Source of the DNA: Ophiodon elongatus
Lineage: Eukaryota > Chordata > Actinopteri > Perciformes > Hexagrammidae
Length of the DNA: 64,000 nt
Reading direction: 5' to 3'
NCBI GenBank assembly: GCA_016806645.1
Contig: JACSYO010001998.1
Coordinates: 223,501-287,500, forward strand
Below, in pieces: positions 11,320 to 20,899 of the stretch. A program made the translations under genes and the position numbers. The notes under the pieces are model-generated. The model had not been told where the DNA came from, did no database searches, and saw only the letters and a program-made list of their open reading frames with translations. How positions within the stretch are numbered: position 1 is the first letter of the stretch; each line of letters opens with the position of its first letter.

Positions 11320-12880
11320 TGACCTTATTTTTTTATTTTTTAACATACTTAAACAAAACTCTTTAATTGCCGAGAACCCTTTGAACGAAAGCTAAAGCAG
11401 TTTTGGAAACTAAAGTTTGGATGGAAACTAATGGACACGGTGCCAACTAAGGTCATTACTGTACTTTCTCCAAATTTCTGAAGCCTTTGAAGTTTCAAAC
11501 TTCATGTGTTAATGGTGTTTCCTGTCGTTAGCTTTGTGTACTGCAATATCCCCTCTCCTAACGAAGCACACCACACTTCTCCTGCAAGAGTGCCTCAGTT
11601 AACTGGTGCACAACTCATTTTGACGGCCGCTGTTGATTGCAGCTGAACATTTCTTGCGTGCGTGTGCTCAGAGCTTCAGCTTCTGCTCTCCAGCGCTGCG
11701 CTGTCAAACTGTTTGCGGAGTTTTCATGCAAACCCAGCGGCAGCAGCCGATTTCGCTAATTATCTTCAATCAAAGAGGGACGCCGCTAATTAGCAAAGTT
11801 GGCTGCTGTGGCGCCTGGTTGGAACAAAAAAAAAAAACCTGCAATCTGTTCCATGGCAGAGCAACGGGGATCGGCCGTGACGGGACTTTAGTTTTGAAAC
11901 TAAAAACCTTTAAAATATTGTACCCCCGTCTCTGGCCTGAAATCAACCCTGAATTCACTGAAGACGCATAAATAAAAACACATTTCTTCTCCACTTAAAT
12001 AAGCATAATTAAGCCCTTCTTCCTCATAACATAAACAAAAAAACACACAAGCATGCATCTTCGCACTCACCTTCCTGCCTCCACACAGACACACTCATCC
12101 TTCCAGCCTCCTTTTTCTACATCTGCAGACTCAAAAACAAAACAACCCAATTCACAGTTACTCGCGGCACATCTCCCTGTTTGGAGCGCGTCGGCGGCTG
12201 GTAAGCCTCCGCTGTGGGGAGGGGTTTCGTGAGCGAGGAAGGGCCTTTTCAATGCAGAAACAAAAAAGACAAAAAAGCTGTCTCGGAAGCGGCGCTCCTT
12301 ATCCGCCACCTCAGAAAGCTTAATCTCATTTCCACACTTGACTGTGTTCCCGGGCAACTAGTCTGTGCTGTTCTGCCTCTTCAGGAGTCAACCGGGGAGA
12401 GGTTTATGAAGAGGCCAAGCAGGAGGAGGAGGAGGAGGCGCAGGAGGAGGAAGGGATGGGGGAGCATAAAGAGATGAGGAGTTAAAACTGCACTGTGCAA
12501 CTTCTCTAATAATTATTACACAAGATATTTTTACTTTTTCGAGACCTAATTCCCTGTGAGGTTTGGGTTTTTTGGCTTGTGTGTGCGGGGTGAACTCGCT
12601 GAAGCTATCAAGGGGTCAAAAGGTGAGGAAAGTATCGGGCCGTGACATGCAAGGTGAGGGTCACGTGACTCACAGAGATCACGTCTTGCACTGACATGAT
12701 GTGCTGTAACCAAGGTTACATTCATCTGGCTCAGGAGGATCAGATAATGTCAGGCTGGGTTCATTCTCATCAGCTCCATGTGAGCGTTACCATCTCCAGA
12801 GGTCCGTTAGGAACCCCTCATGAAATCCTCTCTACTTCACTATGGCATGTGCATGCTGCGGCCAGTAGCTCCTATGAACT
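11320..12880. other. Non-coding stretch with a (GGA)n-rich patch
   Basis: No gene supported. 12418-12458 is an imperfect AGG/GGA triplet run. 11820-11840 has an A tract. Confidence 0.55.
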
Positions 12881-12884
12881 TTTT

Positions 12885-13510
12885 ATGTTTATCACTAGAG
12901 GCCTAAGACAGAATACAATCAACATCTGAAAAGGAAGCGTGGGGATTGGATAAAGTGCAGCGGACTTTGAGACGATCAGCGCCCCACAGCAGACCAAACG
13001 CCACCAAACTGGTCCAGAGAGAAGAGGGAGATGGAAGCTAAGCTAACCCAGCTAGGACCTGAGGCTACTCCACTACCCAGCATGCTGCTGGCTGTCTGAT
13101 GATCACTCGCAGGAAAATAAGATGGACGAAAGCAGCGGGGGGTCGGTGACTGTTGAGCCCACATCTTCAGAGACCTGGATCCATCCTGGTCCAGGATCAA
13201 GCTGAACTTGATGTGTGGACAGCAGGACAGAGAACAAGAGGAGGGTGACTCTGTGTTTACATCATGATGCTTGGGGCTCAAACATCAGTCATAGTTGATG
13301 GACAATGTGTTTAATATATTAATATGAAGATGTCAGCCATGTTATCTCCCCAGAGAATTGTTTTTATTGCTGCCGTTTACATTCAGTATGATGGAAAGTA
13401 AAAAAAATGCACTCCAGGAATGTACTACTGTTTCTGTTTTGTGTTGCAAATAAGCTACAACTGAATTTCGTTGTGCGTCCCTGTGTTCCATAATGACAAT
13501 ACATTTACTT
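12885..13510 (+). mobile_element. Non-LTR-type repeat with ATTTCGTTG tail
   Basis: The 3' part reads 'caactgaatttcgttgtgcg', then 'ccctgtgttccataatgac' and 'aatacattta'. This resembles tails of fish L2/CR1-type LINEs (recall, not verified). The body (12950-13280: 'accaaactggtccagagag', 'tagctaacccagctaggacc'-like) is matched in reverse at 49072-49945. No intact frame. Confidence 0.65.
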
Positions 13511-13519
13511 TACTCATGT

Positions 13520-16350
13520 GAAACAATGTTTGTCTTTCAATAAAAGCTCACCATTCTCTACAGATTACCTCGTGCTCTCTAATATCTTAATTTTAACAAT
13601 ATCACTGTGAAATGAAGATGCCCCAGACGCTACAAAACTGTAATGGCGATTGTTGCTGCCATAAAGTTACTTTCCGCCAAACAACTTGGGAAACCTTCGT
13701 CCATGAGGATGCTTCACTGAATAGGCTCCTGGTGAGTGCCTCTTCTTTCTCTTTTCTCTTCCAGCGACAACAGTTGGTGAACGCAGATTCTATGATCAGG
13801 CAACGGTGGAAAAGTCTGACAATCAATGGACGTAAATCTAAATTCTCTCGGAGGGGTAAACATTTGAACCACAGAGGAAGTGAGTGTGTTAAAAAAAAAA
13901 AAAACAGCATGACGAAGAGAAAAATGTCCGATTTTCAATATCACCTGGCTAACAGGTAAATACATTTGTACAATGATTTGTGGTCCGTCTGTCATATAAC
14001 AACAGTATTATTGATTGGGTTTAGATGTCAACAATCATTGGCATTTGCCTGGAGGTGTGTGTGTTATGTGTGAAACACAACATGGATTACTCTTATTAAT
14101 GTCTCTGTAGAGTGCATGGCTACTGGGGGAAACACAAGCGCTATCCGCTTCATGTTTTGGTGGACGCACTACTTTTGTGCCTTACATCCAGCCTTCGTTT
14201 TCTAATATATTCACAAAAAAACAAACTCTTGATGCCTTATTCTGTTGTGGGTCAGGTTTCCTCTGCGCCATGCCACCACCTCGGTTAAACGTGAAGGGAA
14301 ACTTCAACACCGGAGCAAACAACTGGGAATATTCGAATGGCAGACAGTATTTCTTCACTTGAAATAACCCCAAAACAACCACAATATCCATAGGGAAAAA
14401 AGGACACAGCGTCCAGCTGTGAGAGTGAGACTAAGGCTGGATCCGTCATGTGCACATCCCCGGAGGAACGCTGGTCCGTCTTCTTCTTATCTTGTTGTAA
14501 CTGAAGTCCTAATGTGTGCACAGAGCAGCTTCTTACCCACCATCGACTTGATAAAAATAAATGCTCCGCTAGAAGAAAACACATACTGATTCGGAGGGCA
14601 TGAGACACGCGGCCTTTATCTAGTTTAAGATGGCCCGTTATGTTGGGTAGAGCTTTTTTCTTGTAGTATTGACCCAAGTCAGCAGCTGAGATTTAAATAT
14701 CCTCCATCTCATCTGTCATGTTTATCCTCAGCGGCTGTAATCACATTTCGAAAAGTCAGATGAATGCAAGGCTGAAAGAGATCTTTTCTCACTTGAGCCG
14801 ACTCCGGTACTCCGGTTGAAAATGTACAAGTCTGCAGTGTGCAGAGACAGCAACAACCGCAACTAATGAAATAAACATTAATCAGATCTCCAACTGCACT
14901 GGGATATTTAAAGCGCTCTCTTTTCTCTGGCAATGAAAGTAAACACTAAATGCTCAATTAGGAAAATACTAAATGTTAAAGTTTATCAATCGTGAGATTA
15001 GAGACATTGGACTCACTCTTCACAGCTACTGAGGAAATAAATAGTCTGTAGGAAATAGTATTCATCATCACACAGCCTCTCAAATGTAGCAGAAATACTC
15101 CCCAAATTGCAAGTGAAAGTTATTCCTAGTCTAATACTAATATGTGTAATGCTTGGAATGATAAACATATATACCAGCAGAAATTAAAGTTGCATTCTTT
15201 TTTGTTTGTTGTAAGAACGAATCAAATGAGTCCTTGGGAGACATATTGCCAGCTCTGCAGAGCTGTTGGGCCTCTTTACTAATAGTTTTGTTTTCCCAGG
15301 ACCTGCAGGTGGCTGTTTTCAACACCTCCATTTGCTACCTGCAAAGCAGCAAACGGCTGACGGACAACAGTTGGGGAACATAGCTGGTGAAGAACGTTGG
15401 ACATCGCTTAGGAGATACTGCTGTGGTCCTGTGTTCCTGAATATTCAACAAATAAAATCACCTTTTGCACTGCTCCTCGGCTCCGTCGTCCCTTCAGGGC
15501 ATTCGGGTCCTTATCGGTTCCCTTCTTTGGGAAAACATGACAAACTGGACGAGCTCTTCAGAGGGACGTCTGAGTTATGTTTTAAATTATCAGCAACAGC
15601 AAGGTAACCAAGCTCATTATTATTCCGTCATATTTCCTTTTTGCCAGGCATATTGCAACTGTACGTTAATTAAGCACAGTCTTCTTAAGTAAAGTATGCC
15701 ATGTACGTGACTGTATGAGCTCTTTGATATTAGTATTTAGTTATTTTATTCACAAGTAGTATTGTTTAATTAGTCTAGTGTTTGCTTATTTAGGTTAGAT
15801 TTTTTGATACATTAGGATAGCTTTTTATTTTGATAGTTTTTTGTTTAGTTTAATTATTTGTTGTTGTCTAGGTATACTTAGTTTTTTGGTTAGTTCATTT
15901 GTTTATTAATTGGGTAACACTATGGGCACCTGGGGTTACATATAGGAGTAGGCGGGTACAGGACCAGCATGCACCTGGGTAGGTCTATGGTTTTTTACCA
16001 GAGCAGGAGAGGCAGCGATAGGTGTTCTTTTGTTTGTTTGCTTGTTTTGTTAAATAAATTATGAGAAAAACGGAAACCTGTATGGAAAATGCATTCTTTT
16101 GCCTGCGTAAACCACAAACCCACGGTGCGTCAGTGGCCCTTTGATTTATTGGACAAATGGCCACTTCAGTGATTTTGAGAGAAGTAGGGAGACACTTTCC
16201 TGCACTAGTAAGCTCACTTTAGTGTTAGTAATATTACCAAAATATAGTATTTGCACTTTAAATTTTGATATAAATCATTTGGCTTCATATAGTTGTTAAA
16301 TGTCATGCATTTATTTGTGACACCGTCACCATGTATGTATGTGTGTTGGT
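13520..16350. other. Non-coding stretch with an LTR-like 3' end
   Basis: No gene supported. At 15430-15520 an AATAAA followed by a GC-richer 'ccgtcgtcccttcagggcat' and 'tcgggtcc' resembles the polyadenylation end of other LTR-like pieces in this window (27.5 and 41.3 kb). 15730-15910 is T-rich. Confidence 0.5.
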
Positions 16351-16359
16351 GCGCTAGCT

Positions 16360-16728
16360 AAGGCTAGTTTTGACTCTCTTGCTAGCTACCGTGTGGCACC
16401 ATGTGGCGTTGCCAAGTAACAGATACTGAAGCGGGCAAGACTTTTAAACAGCACAACATTTTGTTTGTTTTCTGAGCTACTTGGCAGGGCAGACTCTACA
16501 ACAGCTAGTATGAAGTTGGATATATTTTTGCTAGCTTAACTTTAGCAGACAGGGGTTTCATTCGCAACTTGTGGGAGCATAACCTAACAAATTCCAAGCT
16601 TTTGGCTCTCCAATTTTAAGTCACTGGTTCTTTTTTGCACCATTTGGCTCTTCTGTACGGCTGAGAAGCTGCATCAAAGAACCACACAATCATTCAATTA
16701 TACAAAAGTAAATTAGAATGCGTAAAAT
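16360..16728 (+). other. Region upstream of the putative zinc-finger gene
   Basis: Contains two GCTAGCTA motifs (16352-16360 and 16380-16387), but no clear TATA box or initiator that I can fix. It would be the promoter and 5' UTR if the model starting at 16729 is right. In-frame stops precede the ATG at once. Confidence 0.25.
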
Positions 16729-16953
16729 ATGTTTTTCAAGTACAAACAATGTTGTTTCTCTGCCGACTCAATCCCTAGATATATCAAACATGTTGAAGTG
16801 CACAGACACCGCGCAAACTTCAGGTTTCCATCTGGGATTTGCGAGTGTCCTTGTAATTTCAAGACATTTTGTGCAATACAGACGCACATGTACCGAAACC
16901 ACACAAAACCTAAACCAGCTACATCTTATAAATGTTTGAATTTGAACTGTCAG
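16729..16953 (+). CDS. Exon 1: two degenerate C2H2 zinc fingers and half of a third
   Basis: ATG opens 75 codons, ending at CAG|GTTGAG (phase 0). Finger 1: C8-x12-H21-x3-H25, with Tyr at position 5 where the first cysteine of a C-x2-C pair belongs. Finger 2: C40-x12-H53-x4-H58, with Ser at position 35 where the first cysteine of C-x4-C belongs. The exon closes with C69-x4-C74-Q75, which looks like the start of a third finger whose histidines are not found in the next exon. '[13 protein letters not shown]' and 'IQTHMYRNH' are the helix-histidine segments. The C2H2 spacing is seen directly; function is inferred. Confidence 0.55.
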
Positions 16954-19900
16954 GTTGAGTAATGCAACACTGTAGCCTTCCTGAGGGCAGATGGGCCCAC
17001 CTCTTCTCGTCGGTGGGATGCAATGTGGCAGCACAGCTCAAATCAGAACTATCACTGAAACCAAGTTTTTCTCCTTGGCTGGGGTAGTGTATGATGTCTT
17101 CTTGCGTTTACAGATTTTTTCTAAGGATAAATCCAGAGCAGAGTAAGTGCGCTGCCAAGGTCCAGGTAAGCAGAAGGACTGGTAAGATGGTCCAAAGAAA
17201 GAACGAGTCCCTCAATCCACATGTGGCATCGTTCAGGGACGACTGGCAGAACAACTGATACCGGGTGAGACTGTTAATTAATTTTACCTTGAATACTTTC
17301 CATAAAGTTCAAGTTTATTTAGCTCCTATTCAAATTTACACAGAACACAGGGCGTGGGAGCGTTTGCTCTTTTATGTAGTGTTGTCAGCAGTAGAAACAG
17401 ATTGTGGTATTTCTAATGGGAATCGGTAACCAATTTCTCTTTGTCCTTCCACTGCAGGGAAGAGGACACCAGCCCAGGGAGAGGATTCCGGTTCAGGAAC
17501 AATAAAGTCAGTCTTGGATATTTTATTGTTTGAAATTGAAATTGTTCCAGTTCAAATAGTTTTCATACATTTCCTCCTTGACCTGAATATTGTATTGTTT
17601 CCTGTGCTTGAATTTTAGTGGTTACTGTCAAATTATTTGAAGAGGATACTTTTGTATGTTCAGGAATGCCATGAAGTGTTGTTTACAAAATAAAAAAGAT
17701 AGTGTAAAATTTGTATTTAAAATGTCAGCCCACGAGCTACGACAGCTCAAGACTGGACCCAGAGCTGGATAAAGATGGCCTGGAGTTGCAGCAGAAAGCT
17801 GCAAAATATCAGGCAACAGTAAAGCTACCTGCTAAATTGAGAGCCCCAAGCCCTGCCATCCCGATGACTACGATGCTGGACCTAGAGCCGGAAGAAGAGG
17901 ACGAGCACCTGCTAAGGGAGGAGGAGGAGGAGGTGGAGGAAGCGTGCGGCAGGCAGAAATGCCTCGATATGTCTGAGGAGAACATGCGGCTGAAGCTGAG
18001 GCTCACCAAAGCTGAGATGGAGCTAACAAAAGCCCTCAGACTGAACCATAGGTTGATAAAACAATCACGGTGTACCCCCTCAGCCAAAACTGTGAGTGCG
18101 GCTGGCTGGAAGGTGAGAAGCATCATACTGGTTGTCAAAATAATAATACTAATTATACCCTCTGTATTTCTGTTTTTCTTCTCTCAGCAGAAGCCAGTTT
18201 TAGCTGAAGCCTACATGTATGTGTATATATATACACACACACATATATATATATATATACACGTGTATATATATATATATATATACATGTGTATATATAT
18301 ATATATATACACATGTATATATATATATATATACACATGTATATATATATATATATATACGTATATATATACATATATATATATACGTATATATGTATAT
18401 ATATATGTATATATATATATATATTTTATATATATATACACACATATATACATATATATATATACATATATATATACATATATATATATATGTATATATA
18501 TATACACACACATATATATTTGAGTGTCTCTCACTAAATCATGGCTGTATAATTTGGTATTACACTGCATGCATTTTCTTTAATAATTACAGTCTTAAAT
18601 TTATGGCGGTACAGTGAAGTATTATAATGAAAACATTTCTTTAGCAATTACAGTCTTAAATTTATAGCGGTGCAATAGAGTAATATCCTGAAAACATTTC
18701 TTTATTAATTACATAGTTTCAAAATTATAGCGGTGCAGTGGAGTATTATACTGAATGCATTTTATTAATAATTACAGTCTTACATTTATAATAATACTCT
18801 TCAACAGCATCATTTAGTGAGCTGGACTGCATCATATTAATTGCTTCTAATCTTTGGCTCCGCATGTGTTTGATATACAAACTTACTACTCGAAGAAACT
18901 AAGTACATTTATTGAAGCATTATTGCTACTATTTTGTAGTAGTAATTTAAATATGTTTTACTTGACTAGATTATTAAAACAAAATATAATCAATTTAGAA
19001 ATGGTGTTATGATAGATTAAAATACCCAGCAGTATAAAAGTATTTTATATAAGCTCCACCAGCTGAACCATGACATTTATGAACACATTAATGCAACAAT
19101 AGAATATATTTTATGAAATGAGACATTCTGCATTTTTGCAGTGTATCTTTTACTTTTGTAATTTTTAATGCAGAACTTTTACTTGTAACAGGATTAAACT
19201 GTATAATTAGTAATTGTACTGCTCAATGATAAATGTTCAACATGGCTGTAGATCAGGCCTGCTGGTCAGAGTAGAAGCTCACAATACTGAGGTGTCTCTG
19301 CTGCTTCACTGAGGCTTAATTGATGGCCCATCTAGAGAGTTCTCCCCTCCCCCTCCTCGAACTCCCCTAACTTGAGTGTGACCTGGAGGCCTGCAGGCTG
19401 ACCTGCAGCATGGCAGAACGAGGAAGAACCATGGAGCGACTTACAAGAAGAGTTGAGCGACTGAGACGACATCATAGCAGAACTGAAAGACGACATTCTG
19501 ATACGGTTTCACAGCAGGTAAGATTTTAAGATATTTTAGATTGCGTTTTCAACAAGCTTTAGCTCATGCTGACGAAATTTATCACTTCAAAAAAATATTT
19601 CCAGAATTTAATTGTCAAGAAAAGTTTATATTTGAAGTAGTATTATAAATAAGTGTAATGTAGTTTGTATTTGTGTCCGTTTGTGAACATATGACCTTTG
19701 AGACACTATCCCGGTCCACATACGGTCTTATCCAGAGGCTGTAGTTGCCTCAGTGTTTTAGCTAAAGGGAACATATTGATGTCATATGAAAATATTTGAC
19801 TAGCTTGTTAGTAAGCATGCTCAATAATGCTTTATATCTAGGCTACATTCTGGCAAGGCAGAACTAGCATGGTGATTTTTTTCTACATTCCACCACTGAT

Positions 19901-20398
19901 ACATTTAAACCTTCATATCTATTAAATTTGAAGTCTCATGAACTAACGTTTATCTGTTGCTATTGTAGATCAGAGCCCAGGAGAAAGCCGGGCTAAAAGG
20001 CTCCCACAGAAGAAAAGACAAAAAAAAGGTGGTGAAAGAAATGGGTAAGTTCTTTAAGAATGGGCAAAAAAGAGCTTTCTGTGCCAGCTGTGCATGAGCT
20101 TGGTCAAGATATCTACATTGTGGTCTATGTATTTCATGTTACATTGTCTTCTTTGCTGTCTGTAGGGGCACCCAAAGTGCAGATGAGGAGGCCATGGACT
20201 GATGCAGAAAGGGCCGCTGTCAAAAAACAGTTAATAAGGTTTGTGGAGGAGCGCAGAGTCCCAGGGAAAGAGGACCGCGTCAAATGCCTAAAACAAGAAG
20301 AGACATTGGCTGGAAGGTCCTGGAAGGATGTGAACATTTTTGTTTACAACACAATTGTGACTGTCAATCGAAGGGAGGTGTCCCACAAACTGTACTGA
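16729..20398 (+). CDS. Putative seven-exon gene: degenerate zinc fingers + coiled coil + Myb/SANT-like C-terminus
   Basis: Proposed join: 16729-16953, 17114-17142, 17458-17506, 17729-18112 (or 18091), 19377-19517, 19969-20044, 20166-20398, giving about 378 (or 371) residues. Each junction uses GT and AG, and phases agree throughout (0, 2, 0, 0, 0, 1), with no internal stop. Order: two C2H2-like fingers (residues 5-58), a short linker, an acidic and coiled-coil middle, an Arg/Lys-rich segment suitable as a nuclear signal, and a C-terminal domain anchored by two tryptophans. An AATAAA follows at 20536. Inference: a nuclear, DNA-binding-type protein. I recall similar finger and C-terminal segments from multi-copy uncharacterised teleost genes, possibly transposon-associated, but cannot name the family. 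The acceptor at 17729 has a poor pyrimidine tract and fingers lack key residues, so this may be a decaying copy. Confidence 0.45.
17114..17506 (+). CDS. Exons 2 and 3: short linker exons (tentative)
   Basis: Exon 2 is 17114-17142 (29 bp), after TTTACAG and before GTAAGT. Exon 3 is 17458-17506 (49 bp), after a strong pyrimidine-rich acceptor CCTTCCACTGCAG and before GTCAGT. Together they give 26 codons in phase with exons 1 and 4, reading [10 protein letters not shown] then [16 protein letters not shown]. They carry no recognisable domain. Micro-exons this short are easy to find by chance, so RNA evidence would be needed. Confidence 0.3.
17729..18112 (+). CDS. Exon 4: acidic and coiled-coil segment
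   Basis: 128 codons in phase 0 at both ends. It starts [20 protein letters not shown]. The middle is acidic ([20 protein letters not shown]), and a heptad-like helix follows ([20 protein letters not shown]). Two donors are possible, GTGAGT after 18091 and GTGAGA after 18112, and both keep phase 0. Read-through from here runs straight into the AT microsatellite, so translation beyond 18112 is meaningless. The composition differs sharply from the surrounding non-coding DNA. Confidence 0.5.
18217..18519. repeat. Compound (TA)n/(CA)n microsatellite
   Basis: About 300 bp of alternating purine-pyrimidine: TATATA blocks regularly broken by CACA, CATGTG, ACGTA and GTATA. Both strands stay open over it, which is purely a result of the repeat. 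It lies between exons 4 and 5 of the putative gene. Confidence 0.97.
18540..18788 (+). repeat. ~62-bp tandem repeat, four diverged units
   Basis: Units begin ATGGCTGTA, ATGGCGGTACAGTG, ATAGCGGTGCAATAG and ATAGCGGTGCAGTGGAG. Each continues into a 'gtattata..tgaa..cattt' segment and ends near 'taattacagtcttaaattt'. Two units occur on the opposite strand at 28420-28565, with the same left flank 'gtctctcactaaa'. Confidence 0.85.
19377..20398 (+). CDS. Exons 5-7: basic segment and Trp-anchored C-terminal domain
   Basis: 19377-19517, 19969-20044 and 20166-20398 join without gaps. An ATG at 19410 would allow a stand-alone 138-residue protein beginning [20 protein letters not shown]. An in-frame acceptor after a long pyrimidine tract (19340-19376) would instead make this the continuation of exon 4. 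Exon 6 is Lys/Arg-rich ([14 protein letters not shown]). Exon 7 holds [30 protein letters not shown] and [14 protein letters not shown], ending at TGA 20396-20398. The W-x(3)-E...W-x-x-[IV] pattern resembles a Myb/SANT-like helical domain (inference). The three-exon structure with consensus splice sites is the best supported coding evidence in this window. Confidence 0.6.
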
Positions 20399-20535
20399 AG
20401 AGAAGAGATAGTTGTTATGTTTGAACACTGTACTGAAGAGAAGAGCCAGTTGGTATGTTCTGTTAGTTTTGTAATGCAGTGTGAATCCGTTAGAAAACAG
20501 TTTATGCAACCTATTGTTTTATATTGTAATTGTTT

Positions 20536-20541
20536 AAATAA
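20536..20541 (+). promoter_or_regulatory. Polyadenylation signal of the putative gene
   Basis: AATAAA in 'gtttaaataaaccaattc', 138 bp after the exon 7 stop codon. This gives a compact 3' UTR. The UTR holds a ~35-bp direct duplication around 'tgtactgaagagaagag' (20391-20460). Confidence 0.55.
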
Positions 20542-20598
20542 ACCAATTCTGTATGCAGAAGACACTGATACAATGTGTTTTTGTTTGTGCTTCAACAG

Positions 20599-20815
20599 AC
20601 TCCAAAGAAAAAACTATCAATGAAAATGTTGAGGGTTCTTGTCAGCCCAATTCATAATTTGGTCAGGAATTTAACCATGAAGGCGAGGAAGTGTGTGATA
20701 AAGGCAGAAAACAAGAGGATGAAAAAAGGAGTCGGCAGCTCCTGCCTTGAGGAGGACCCCGCTGGTCACGAAGAAGAGGAGGACTTATTTTTAACTCTGG
20801 AAAGTGCAAGTACAT
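20599..20815 (+). pseudogene. Exon-like debris downstream of the gene
   Basis: Preceded by TGTGCTTCAACAG (acceptor-like). One frame stays open for 80 or so codons (KKKLSMKMLRVLVSP, then a Lys-rich and acidic stretch EEDPAGHEEEEDLFL). A second frame gives SKEKTINENVEGSCQPNS before a stop and a Glu/Lys-rich continuation. It could be an alternative terminal exon or a degraded exon of a neighbouring copy. I cannot choose the true frame. Confidence 0.25.
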
Positions 20816-20847
20816 ATATGTTCTTTAAAGTTATGTGAAAACAAACC

Positions 20848-20898
20848 ATAACTGATACAATGTTTTTGTTTGCACTTCCTCAACAGACTCCAGAGAGA
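20848..20898 (+). repeat. Local duplicate of the acceptor and exon start
   Basis: 'ctgatacaatgtttttgttt' and 'cttcctcaacagactccaga' repeat the sequence at 20562-20608 ('ctgatacaatgtgtttttgt', 'cttcaacagactccaaag'), about 285 bp upstream. The duplicate lacks a long open frame after it. Confidence 0.65.
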
Positions 20899-20899
20899 A

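Noticed and set aside
17114..17272. Longer alternative exon reading through GTAAGT to 17272
   Set aside because: One frame stays open to a TGA at 17270 but is not in phase with exon 1, so the 29-bp micro-exon was preferred, with low confidence.
18153..18617. Five long overlapping frames on both strands rich in Tyr and Ile
   Set aside because: They translate the (TA)n/(CA)n microsatellite and have no protein character. Exon 4 of the putative gene ends before it.
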